A DNA stretch of 64,000 nt from contig NC_090128.1 in the NCBI RefSeq assembly GCF_040581485.1, forward strand, positions 24,582,931-24,646,930, written 5' to 3'. The translations under genes and the position numbers were made by a program. Numbering within the stretch: position 1 is the first letter of the stretch; the number at the start of each line of letters is the position of its first letter. The DNA is from Linepithema humile (Eukaryota; Arthropoda; Insecta; Hymenoptera; Formicidae). Of the stretch, positions 41,573 to 51,357 are shown piece by piece. The notes beneath the pieces are model-generated. The model ran no database searches. It was not told where the DNA came from and worked only from the letters and a program-made list of their open reading frames with translations.

Positions 41573-44500
41573 TTTTAGATTTTTTAATATTGGGGGCTCA
41601 GTGTGAAGTTTGCCCCCCCCCAAATTGATTTGCAAAAAAAAAAATTTTTAATTTTTTAATATTGAGGGGCCAGTGTGAAGTTGGCCCCCCAAAATTGATT
41701 TGCCTATAACTTTTGAACTAGAGGGGGGCAAACGGAAATTTCGATGGGGCATTCGTGGGCAAACAATGGGCAAACGTTTGCAAAAAAAAATTTTTAATTT
41801 TTTAATATTGGGGGGCCAGTGTGAAGTTGGCTCCCCCAAAATTGATTTGCCTATAACTTTTGAACTAAAGGGGGGCAAACGGAAATTTCGATGGGGCATT
41901 CGTGGGCAAACGATGGGCAAACGTTTGCAAAAAAAAAATTTTTAATTTTTTAATATTGGGGGGCTAACTTCACACAGCTGCCGTCTCTCGCGTTCCATTG
42001 ATCACGAAATTACGTGCATCTTTTATACTGCGCTTTTTACATCGTATCTTTTTGTTGTATATCCGCGCAGTATATTGAAATATTAAATGAATATTATTCA
42101 GAGCAAGTAGAATAAAAGTACTTTTTTAAACTTGTATTCAATCCCGCAATTGCAATATTAATCTAACGAGAACTAAAAAATAATTGGATCAAAAAGAAAC
42201 AAAAAAACAAGATTTCTTTTCTAAAATTATACTTGAAACCGGTAGAAAATCTCTCTGCAGACTCATCAAAGTTTGCAGCATGCGGAAAACGCGCTGATCG
42301 CATTAGAGTGGGCTTTCCATCTTTTTTTCTTTTATTCTCCCTCTTATTTTATTTTGCACCGCATGGTTTTCGTTTGCATTTTCGTTCATTATAGATTGTC
42401 TGCGTCCACCAAGTCCCTGTTCAACCTGTTCAAGCCACCGGTGATGAACAACGTGAAGCACGGGTAAATAATATCAAGTACTTTAGACGATTTATTCTCG
42501 TGTCTGGCTTCTCGCACTCGCATTTAGACGGCCCACGTGCACTGGCTGCGAATTCGCAACGTGCGGGCCTAAGATGCAATTTCGACCCTCTGCAGGTGAG
42601 CGCGCCGACGGCACGGTAAACTCTCGCATAAAATGGACGTTAAACGCACGTGTAGTGTTTCCAGTGGGTTATCGCCGTGATATATCTGCGTGATATACGA
42701 TATGTAGGATATACGATCGAAGGCGGTTGATCTCAATTGCCACATCGATCATAAAATCAATCGCGGTTTATCTCTTTAGAAATCAGTAGCTGGAAATTTG
42801 TAGTGTTTCAGAAAAGGCTTCTCGCAAATTTAAATGCCGCTAATCACTATCTTGTAGCTAACGTTAATTATTTTATGAAATTTTGGTAATTCAGCGCTTA
42901 TGCCATTTTTTTTTAATTTGTACATAAAGTTTTTACCGTAACTGGACCGAATACTTCGTTTAGCTTTTCTCAAAATTGCAATGCTTTGCATTTAACATAA
43001 ATCGACATATATTATTTTCGAATAAAAAAAAAATTCAAGAATGTATATAAAGATAAATCAGATTTTTTGCGTATACGACCTTTATAAGTTATAACGGAAC
43101 GTTTGTTTATACTAACGCATACTAAAACTGCTAATATTAGTTGATTGGTCGATCGTGTTACAACGCAAGCACGTTAAACGGGAAGTTACCGCACCACACA
43201 CGTTTGCACGAAGCACAGCACGTATTATCGCTGGATTGGCATGCTGTTAATTATCACGATATGTGTTACTTTCGACCTTCGATCTGCAAAGCATGCAAAT
43301 ATCGTGCCGGTGTGATGCACGTAAATTTTCTTGAGGCCATGGAACTCTCTAGCTTGGTAAAAGTGCAATTCAAAGAGGCGTGCATACCCGATGAGATAGC
43401 GTGTGAAGCGTATAAGCTAGATAGATTTAAATGCCACGCCTGGAATTGTTTTGCGTTGTTTGGATCACGATCAAAACTAATTGCTCGATTTGATTGCGTT
43501 GATATAGAAATGATACGATTGTTTCGCGTTTTATATGCATAGCGAAAAATTTTATCATCTATATATCTCCTGCGAATAAAATAGACCGAATATAATGTCA
43601 TTTTACACAAATTGCTTTACAAGACAATTAAAATAACAATCATGCAATTCTGCTGTATAATTTTATAATATATGCATGCTAGAAGTGGCATATTTCACAG
43701 TTGGAATACAAATAATTGGATTTATCATTAAAAGCGTGTTGCTTCTTAAAATTGCGTAAATAAATTTTGCAAATTTTTATGATCTAACAAAGCTATTATT
43801 TAATTTGATATTATATCTACGGTTGCGTGTATTTTATAATTATTTCTAGATTCTTGCTGATTAGGGATGTAATAAAATTCAACTTGCAATACTGAAAAAA
43901 TTATGAATCTCTCGCAACGAGTAAGATTTCGATTAATAATAACTTTTTGAACTTACATGGAGTGACATGGAGATTTATTTGCGCACTGAAAAATCATCTA
44001 GGGCGCTTTCAGGCGGAGTTTTATTTTTTGCCGACGTTTCCGCTGTGCTCGTGACGCCGTGACGTCGTGCACACCAGGAAATGCAGCACGCACGGTTGTG
44101 CAACAGCAGGAATCGCGATTCACTTTCTTCGGTAACGCAATGGCGCGCTTCGCACTAGGACGTTAAATGAGCCGTTAACCACGTGGTTGGCCTTTCATAC
44201 CTGTTGCCTTCTCACATCGTTCAACGTCAAAAATGTACTCGGAAGTGCTTTACTCTCGGTCCGCTTGTTATATTGTTACGAACGAACGCAACTTCATTTG
44301 AATATATCGATCAAATGAAATCAATAATACTATGAAAATGTGTAAACAGTTTATCCGATAATGTGACAATTTGTAATTAATCTTGTGAGCAGAGAGTTTT
44401 AATTGAAATTATGTTCACCTTTCATATCAGAATTAAACAATAACAATTGTTGTTCTTCCCATTGATAAAAAGTTTGAATTTTTTTACACACAACTTTTCT

Positions 44501-47500
44501 GTTCGCATTATTTGAATTAATTGGTTAAAAATTTTAATAAAGTTTTTACACAGCTATGGTTATTGCAATAAACATGAAGGTAACCGCAAAGGCTTCAAAT
44601 TTTTATTTCAAGAAGAAGAATTCGGTCAAGGTTTATAATTCTTCACTGCTTCGCATTGATTCGCTTTGCTCGTCGTTGCACGGCATTCTTCTTTTCAAGT
44701 TCGCTTTACAAGGATGCTTAGACGAACAGAATTACTATCATTAGGATATAAATAGCGAAATTCGTAGCTTTGTAGAAAATCGTATTATGACTTAAAAGGC
44801 CGGAGATTAAAAGTTTGCGTGAAAAGAACATTATTTATTCGTGACTTTATGAGACGGCCCTCCTCGTGCCAAATCGAGTCGCTCGTTAAACAGATCCAAA
44901 TGACCTTGATTGCGTCCGAGACGAGCAGACACCGTGATATCAAAAAGACTAAAAAAGAATACAAAATGACGTAACAGTAACGCGGCGCAACACGCTTCGC
45001 GGAGTAATAAAGCCGAGCTCATTGCTCGTATGAGTCACTCGTCGCGGTTACTAGACCTCATCGACACGGAAAGTCCGACAGTCTTTCTGTCAGTGTAGCG
45101 CGAGCGGTGAGATCAGGGAGTGCGTCAACGACAATATCGTGAAGTTTTTATAAGAAGTCATACAGAGTGAGAAAAACAAGCTGCCATTATCGCTTTACAA
45201 CACATGTAAGAAGAATTTTGTTTAAAGCAATTTTAGTTGGTTCTTGCAGAGAATATATAAAATTTCAATAAAAAGAATAATATCGTAAAAAAATTCACCA
45301 ATACTGACATTAAAAATTATCGATTTGAATAATGTTTACGAGCATTTGGAAAATACACTGTATTTTGGATCTTTAAAATGTGAGATAATCGATCGCTCAG
45401 AGCAAAATCAGCTAAACAAATAAAAAAAGTCTAAAATTAATTAGTATATAAGGCTCTAGTGATTGACGAATCAAATAAAATCAATAAAAAGCGTAAAGAG
45501 CCACAATGCTAGTTCTTCGTGCAAAGGTTATGATATATTCGTTTAAAATTGTTTACAAACGTTTCTGCCTGCTTTCTTCAATGTAAATACAATATAAGAA
45601 TCAATAAAATAAGGTTCGTTCGCGATGATTACATAAAATAAAAGATGTGGAAGACGTATTTGCAATCCTTTTTCAACCAAGTTGTTGTTCGGTAATAAAA
45701 TAGATAGGATTGTATTAATTTCATGATGGAGAAGCGCTCGCCCAAGTAGAAGGAACGAGGTGGAAAAGTGAAGACCAGATTGTTTTTACATGTTGAACGT
45801 TAATATATTAGTCAAAAATGTCTAAACAAACAATCTCTTCGCAGCACCAGAGACATGCAGTACAACGAGGAGGAAGGTACCGTCCGCATGTACTTGCGCG
45901 GCCGACCGGTCGTCCTTTACGTCCCTACAACAATGATGGAGTCCTACGATCTTCATAAAGTTAGCACGCCGCCGCAGAGCAAATTGAAGCTCGACTGGGT
46001 CTACGGATATCGGGGTCGAGACTGTCGTGGAAATTTACACCTGCTGCCGACCGGCGAGATCGTATATTTCGTCGCGGCGGTCGTTGTTCTGTATAACATG
46101 GAGGAGCACAGCCAAAGGCATTACCTGGGTCATACCGATGACGTTAAATGGTAAGTGACGGATCAGGACACGATTTCCGGTTTTTGCAAAAAAATGTTGA
46201 AGTTACTTAAATACTCTTTCTTAATTCATCAGCCTATGTAGTAAAAGTTATGAGTAACTAGGTATTAAATAATGTAAATTTTTGACATATCTTCTTGTTA
46301 CAGCATAGCGATTCATCCTAACAAACTGATCGTTGCGACGGGACAAGTGTGCGGCACAGATCGCCGAGATGCTATGGTAAGATTATAAAAATATGTATAA
46401 TTAAGGTCTTTGACAATCGAAAGATTGAAAATTTTTCACATAAAAAACGTTTATATTTTAGTTATATAATGAGATAAAGCACTACGCACTCGACAAATTA
46501 CAATGCAATAATATCAGATTTTTCAATTTCAGCCACACATCAGAATATGGAATTCGGTAAGCCTGGCAACTCTCAGCGTGATCGGCAATGGCGAATTTGA
46601 CGGATCGATTTTCTGCCTGTCATTCTCTAAGGCGGACGGCGGAAATTATTTGTGCGCCATCGACGAGACCTCCGATCACAATATATCGATCTGGGATTGG
46701 CAGAAGAGCGACCGCGGCTCTAAGGTTACCGAAACCAAGGTATGCGACGATAACTTGACATATTCGCAACGATCATAATGCAGAAAAATGTTAGAAATTA
46801 TTACGGTCTATATATTTGTCTAAAATGTGGCAAACAATTGTAACTTCTATATATTCTGACTATCGGTACCAGAAACGAGTCATTAAACGTTCAATGACTG
46901 TCGATTACAGTGTTCCGTCGACACGGTGGTTTGCGCCGAGTGGCATCCGCTGGAACGGAGCCAGATCGTTTCTTGCGGTAAAGGACACGTGTCCTTTTGG
47001 TCCCTGGACAATGGTGGTATGCTCTACAAACGTATGGGTGTCTTCGAGAGCAGGGATAAGCCCAGATATGTCACTTGCATCGCCTTCAATCAAAACGGCG
47101 ACGTCCTCACCGGCGACAGCAATGGCAACATTATCGTTTGGGGTCGAGGTAATCTCTTTACCGATTAAATTTCCTAATAATGCTCGTTAATTTGTTGTTT
47201 CCTCGATATCGCATATCTTGAAGCGTTGTAGATGGAAAATATGAAAATCTAATATTGTGTTTTAAGGAAGAATATTTTACTCTTTTACACGATTAGACGA
47301 ATCTCTTTTTATTTCCGTAAAAATGATTCTATTCTTCGTTTTGCAATATTTATTATTTTATACTTTAATGCAGGTACCAACACAATCTCAAGGCTAGTGA
47401 GAAATCTCCACGAAGGATCGATTTTCTCGATATGTGTTTTAAAGAATGGCAATATTATCACGGGAGGCGGAAAAGACGGCAGAATTTTACATTTTGATTC

Positions 47501-50403
47501 ATCCTTGAATATTACTGGAGAGGAAGCTCAGGCGAGTGATTTTAGATTTAAGATAAAATATATCTCTGCGTGCTTTTTCAGTTTTGCTACAGAGTTTTCT
47601 GATGTAAGAGAAAGAGAAGAAAAATAGAATAACAGGATGCATTCCACAGATCGAAGATCATTTTGGTGGAATTCGAACGCTCTCAGAAGGGAGAGGTACT
47701 CAGCTGTTAGTCGGCACCACGAGAAACTGCATTCTCGTTGGCGATGTTGAAATGGGTTTTAATCCGGCCATGCTGGGGCACGCCGAGGAAGTTTGGGGGC
47801 TTGCAGCTCATCCGACTTTACCTCAGTTTGCGACCGCAGGACACGACAGATTGTTGCAGATGTGGGACAGCCTAAGCCATACTGTGGTGTGGAGTAAAGA
47901 CATTGGGGTAACTACCGTTTATTTGTCTAGATATACTGTATTTGACTTTCAGGAAATAAGCGCACTTGGCAAGAACGTTAAACACACTTAGAAAATTGCT
48001 AAAAATGATTTAAACATAAGAATTTTTAATTAATGGACAATTGATTGCGGATTGATAAAATGGATAAATGATATTTTTAATTAGGAGCAAGCACAAAGTA
48101 TTGCTTTTTCACCGGATGGCAGTATCGTAGTCGTCGGCTGTACGTCCGGGAAATGGTTGGCTATTGATAGCGAGACGCGAGAATTGTACACGCATCATAG
48201 CGACGGATCCGAACCCATTCAGGTACGTTTACAATTTATAATATATTACGTTTTAGAAAACCAAAATCAGAAAAATATATTTTTAATTGATTAATTTGAA
48301 TATTTGGCAAAATAATTTGTAAACGTAATATCATAGAATTTTGTGAAACTATTTTCTGCTTGCAATTTTATCTCATGACGCGTATAATTCCAGGTAGTTC
48401 AATTCTCACCCGATGGTACCTTACTTGCACTTGGCTCCAGAGATAATTATATTTATATTTATCAAGTGAACGACGATGCGACCAAATACAGCCGAGTTGG
48501 ACGGTGTATGGTAAGTTCTTATTGATGATTACATAAAAAAGATTATCATAATTATCCATATTCCAAAGTTAGGCAAAACTTCAGCTGATTTTTGTAGGCG
48601 ATATCCATTGCTTTTCTATTATTGCTCAGTAGTTAAAAATTTAAACAGCACAGAAAAGGCGGTGGGCATCAACTACAAAAAGTTATAAGTCTAACCAGCT
48701 CTGTTTTATATGAAATAAAATTTATATAAAATAGTAGATATTATTCATTTTGCATATTGTAAATAAAGAAACTAAATATATATATGTACATATTTATATT
48801 GCCATAATTAATCGTCAAAATTTATTAATAATTTGTTAGTTTAAATACCAACGAAGATAACTGACAAAAATAACTTCATATTACCATCCACAAAAATATC
48901 ATATCCCTAAATATTTATTATCTACTATTTACTATGCCTGTTCCTATTATTTTTATCGTAAAGCTATAACCCTTCAATTGTATATACATCATCGTTAAAA
49001 ACTAACTGTTGAAATGATTGTCTCAAAAGCTGTAGATATTTAAGAAAAAAATAATCTGCAAATACATATAATTGAAATTATTTTATCAGGCTAATAACAT
49101 AACTAGAACGAAATATGTTTTATTAGTTTTATCACAAGTATAGAGCCTAATAATACTTAATATTCTTTTCCATTTTTAGCCAAAGCGGATTCGAAGGCAC
49201 GGAGTAAGACTTATGTTTCGGCCACTCGAAAATGTAGAAGGGACGTCGCGTTGCGTGCAAAATCGTTTCGAATGCATTCAATTTTTCGTAGAATCAAACA
49301 CGCAACGCGACGTGCCTAACTTATTCTCACACAGGATTCTAGATTCTACTAATTATGTAGCTAAAGTTCCACCTAATTTTTTAGCATTCACACGCACGTT
49401 AAACACTGCTTGTATGAAACATTGCAACCGCAGAATAATAGAATTGTATCGTCAGTTAATTATATGACACTAATTCTTTAGAGTATTTCTCAACTAGCAG
49501 CAAAACGTGCTCGCCACTTATTGCGGCAGTACGTGTATACTGTACACAATAGTGTGCATACATACAAGTTTTCTTTTATTTCAGGGACATTCAAGTTTTA
49601 TAACACATCTAGATTGGTCCGTGGAGGGACAGTACTTGCGTAGCAACAGCGGAGACTACGAGCTGCTTTATTGTGAGTAAAATTATTTTTAATAAACATT
49701 TAACTGTATTATTCGTGACAAATTAAGATAAAATCAACGCATGGAAAGATCAGACTATATGAAAAACAAAACAATGACTACGGATCATAATTATTACTTG
49801 ACGAATGCATGGTTGATAATAATAGAAGAATTTTTCTATAGAAAAATGAAATAATAATATTTGACATATGATATTCATTACCGCTCAAATAAATCGAAAA
49901 TTATACGATCTTGAAAAAAGAGAACAATATTTATAGTCTATATTTGGTGATATTAATAATTTTGAATAATTACAAAGGGAATCCCACCGTGTGTCGTCAA
50001 ATTCCGCAGTCCTCGTCGTTAAGGAATGTAGATTGGGCAACCCATACTTGCGTAATATCATTTGAGACGATAGGAATTTGGCCGGAAGGTGCCGATGGAA
50101 CTGACGTAAACAATTGTACCCGAAGTGGCGACGGCAAACTCTTAGCTACGGGCGACGATTTTGGAAAAGTCAAATTATTTTCCCACCCAGCGTGTCAGCC
50201 AAAGGTAATTTGATAAGAATATTTTGCAACTATTGTGTCGTACATCGTTCAAACAAAATTTGTGTCTTTTATTTCAGTCATTATACCATTCTTATGGCGG
50301 TCATTCGAGTCACGTGACAAACGTCTCATTCCTGCAAGACGATTCGCGATTGGTATCGACCGGCGGCGCCGATACCAGCGTTCTGCAGTGGATAGTGAAT
50401 TAA
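33544..50403 (+). CDS. EML: Echinoderm microtubule-associated protein-like (EML1/2/4 type)
   Basis: Seventeen coding exons join in frame (895 residues): 33544-33595, 35006-35236, 39519-39675, 39967-40080, 40471-40599, 42395-42463, 45845-46150, 46304-46376, 46533-46739, 46911-47148, 47374-47531, 47650-47907, 48085-48222, 48394-48510, 49585-49672, 49978-50204, 50278-50403. Residues about 28-64 form the trimerising coiled coil (RVADLERQ, LADALRRIAQLE). Residues 65-250 are a basic Ser/Pro linker. The HELP motif follows (YGYRGRDCRGNLHLLPTGE), then tandem WD beta-propellers (IRIWNS, IWDWQK, GDSNGNIIVWGRG, LLQMWDS, FSPDGTLLALGSRDNYIYIY, GHSSFITHLDWS, GGHSSHVTNVSFLQDDSRL). EML proteins bind microtubules through the coiled coil and linker, and soluble tubulin through the propellers; they act in spindle and neuronal microtubule organisation. 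No doublecortin domain was seen, so this is not the DCX-EMAP paralogue. The start ATG in 33544-33595 gives an 18-residue leader; another 5' exon at 27.3 kb is phase-compatible. AATAAA follows the stop closely. Confidence 0.93.
37109..37426 (-). pseudogene. GIY-YIG endonuclease fragment of Penelope-like element (minus copy)
   Basis: This 105-residue frame carries CRDC, then YVGQTKRQLNTRIKEH, the GIY-YIG core as found at the C terminus of Penelope-like polyproteins. Directly upstream in frame is a TAG stop (TAG GTT GTT TAC ATG), so this copy cannot be read through from a reverse transcriptase. It is identical in protein sequence to the plus-strand copy at 37739-38056. Confidence 0.8.
37739..38056 (+). 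pseudogene. GIY-YIG endonuclease fragment of Penelope-like element (plus copy)
   Basis: Same 105-residue endonuclease frame as the inverted partner. Here the codon that is TAG in the partner is CAG (Gln), so the frame extends a few codons further upstream before a TGA. No reverse transcriptase precedes it; the next DNA upstream is the 146-bp spacer and the mirrored arm. It is a 5'-truncated relic. Confidence 0.8.
40767..40775. repeat. 9-bp target site duplication, left
   Basis: GCCGTCTCT immediately precedes the foldback element and is repeated exactly after its right end at 41980-41988. Confidence 0.85.
40776..41979. mobile_element. Foldback-type element with inverted arrays of ~147-bp units
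   Basis: The ends are AGCTGTGTGAAGTT and its complement AACTTCACACAGCT. The left side holds three head-to-tail units of about 147 bp plus a degenerate fourth, each with poly-T, CAAACGTTTGCCCA, ATGCCCCATCGAAATTTCCG and AAAAGTTATAGGCAAATC. The right side holds two full units and partial ones in opposite orientation. Between them is a unique spacer with a (GA)n tract (41533-41572). A 9-bp duplication flanks the element. This architecture (terminal inverted repeats made of tandem subrepeats, 9-bp duplication) resembles Drosophila FB elements and Mutator-like DNA transposons. No transposase is encoded. It sits in the EML intron 40600-42394. Confidence 0.88.
41533..41572. repeat. (GA)n tract in foldback spacer
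   Basis: A GA/GAA-rich run ending in about 13 GA dinucleotides, in the central spacer of the foldback element. Confidence 0.85.
41980..41988. repeat. 9-bp target site duplication, right
   Basis: GCCGTCTCT follows the element's right terminus and matches 40767-40775 exactly. Confidence 0.85.
45040..45200 (+). promoter_or_regulatory. Possible internal EML promoter
   Basis: A GC-rich patch with an arthropod initiator-like TCAGT (in CTGTCAGTGTAG, about 45090) lies about 700 bp before the HELP exon. That exon has an in-frame ATG 13 nt inside. A transcript starting here would encode an EML lacking the coiled coil and linker, as some short EML forms do. This is speculative and rests on composition only. 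Confidence 0.2.
45475..45790 (-). mobile_element. Decayed Penelope-like 3' end
   Basis: GCGTAAAGAGCCA, then TTCGTGCAAAGGTTAT, then ACAAACGTTTCTGCCTG follow the same order as in the left arm of the inverted pair at 36545-36650 (GCGTAAAGAGCCA, TTCGTGCGAAGGTTAT, ACAAACGTCTCAGCCTG). Further on, GGAACGAGGT matches 36893-36902. The two are clearly related but diverged with indels. It lies in the EML intron just before the HELP exon and has no coding capacity left. Confidence 0.65.
45845..46150 (+). CDS. EML: EML exon carrying the HELP motif
   Basis: A 306-nt phase 2-2 exon and part of the EML model. It encodes YLRGRPVVLYVP, LKLDWVYGYRGRDC and NLHLLPTGEIVYFVAAVVVLYN, a very close fit to the hydrophobic EMAP-like protein (HELP) motif and the start of the first propeller. 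The acceptor CGCAG is at 45840-45844; the donor is ATG|GTAAGT at 46151. It is the most conserved stretch of the gene and fixes the family assignment. Confidence 0.95.
47532..47649 (+). other. EML: EML intron with GC-AG splice sites
   Basis: Frame and family alignment require exon 11 to end at 47531 (GCT CAG) and exon 12 to begin at 47650 (ATC GAA GAT). The intron then starts GCGAGT. The nearest GT (47536-47537) would shift the frame. CAG|GC fits the minor GC-AG class spliced by the normal spliceosome. Confidence 0.75.
49180..49203 (+). CDS. EML: Candidate 24-nt EML microexon
   Basis: A strong acceptor (CATTTTTAG ending at 49179) and a strong donor (GGA|GTAAGA, 49204) bracket 24 nt that read PKRIRRHG in frame. 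The preceding EML exon (48394-48510) ends in phase 0 and the next (49585) begins in phase 0. Inclusion therefore adds eight basic residues between GRCM and GHSSF in the second propeller without disturbing the frame. The intron is otherwise the longest (about 1.07 kb) in the WD part of the gene. Usage is not shown by sequence alone. Confidence 0.45.
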
Positions 50404-50420
50404 GCAAACCGTGCGGATCG

Positions 50421-50426
50421 AATAAA
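50421..50426 (+). other. EML: Polyadenylation signal downstream of EML
   Basis: AATAAA, 17 nt after the EML stop codon. Other candidates, such as AATAAA near 51716, would give a longer 3' UTR that includes the MITE. Confidence 0.35.
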
Positions 50427-50527
50427 TCTTATAAGTGCACTTCAAGATCGAGCTAAGGAGAAAGAAAAATATCATCGTCGTGTTGATTAAAACTACAACC
50501 ACCGTTTACTGCTCGATCTACTTAACA

Positions 50528-50553
50528 AACGACGTGACAAGCGTCACGTCGTT
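50528..50553. repeat. Perfect 11-bp hairpin in the EML 3' flank
   Basis: AACGACGTGAC is followed after AAGC by its exact complement GTCACGTCGTT and then a T-rich stretch. In a long 3' UTR transcript this would form a stable tetraloop hairpin. Confidence 0.8.
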
Positions 50554-50915
50554 CTTTTCTTAAAAGTATCGAAGATTGGATCACACCCTGACACTTGGAT
50601 TTCTCAATATCAAAATACTGTTCGCTGCACCATCTACTTAATCGCAACGAACATCATGGCTCCCGTTCTTAAAAGAATTCTACCTGTTTAAAGGTGGGAT
50701 TAATTTGACGCCTTAATTTTTCATAACATCGATAACATTAGGCGCAAAATATTTCTTAGATTCAAACATTTCTCGTATGTAAAGTAACTCAATACATCGC
50801 ATGTGCAAATGTGTTTATTCTCGTATCAGTATATGTGATAGCACTAATGTAATTTTTTTCTTATCATTGTGTCTAATATGCACAATATTAACGAACAAAT
50901 GACCGAGTATGACTA

Positions 50916-51355
50916 CACTGTAAAAAAAATTTGATACATTTACAGCTATTAATAACAGAAAATTATATAATTTTATAAAAAATTTATAAAAATTATATAA
51001 TTTTTATAAAATTAAAATTATATAACAAATATTATATAATTTTATTTTTTTGTTGTGTAAATATATCTTTATTTTGTATAGATTATTACATAAATAATAA
51101 AATATTTCACAAATCTTATGTAAATGTACAAATTTGTGTTACATTTTTACATAAGTAAATTTACAGTTGTATGTGTGATTTAAATTTATAGCGCATCACA
51201 AGTGAGCGCCATAAATTTAAAATTAGAAACTGTTCTTTGAATAGCTCGAGCTACAATTTATAAATTTACATTTGTGGAAATTTAAATTTATAATTGCTGA
51301 TTCCAAAATAATCCGTTATAATAGTTATAATTTTTTAGTGATTTTTTTTACAGTG
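50916..51355. mobile_element. MITE with CACTGTAAAAAAA terminal inverted repeats
   Basis: CACTGTAAAAAAAAT at the left end mirrors ATTTTTTTTACAGTG at the right end (one base slip), and each end is bordered by TA (50914-50915, 51356-51357). The interior is AT-rich and non-coding with several TTTATAAATT-like short repeats. The TA borders suggest a non-autonomous Tc1/mariner-type element. Confidence 0.7.
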
Positions 51356-51357
51356 TA

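Noticed and set aside
40835..41945. Open frames with repeated PIVCPRMPHRNFRLP-like peptides
   Set aside because: These are translations of the ~147-bp foldback units on both strands, not a repeat protein.
42528..42595. Possible extra EML exon with good splice sites (CATTTAG acceptor, GCAG|GTGAGC donor) and an open phase-2 frame
   Set aside because: It would end in phase 1 while the next EML exon (45845) needs phase 2, so inclusion shifts the frame. It could only be a frame-breaking exon, and nothing in the family supports it.
43141..43542. 133-codon open frame in an EML intron
   Set aside because: No domain, no splice partners, an open frame overlaps it on the opposite strand, and it lies inside a well-defined intron.
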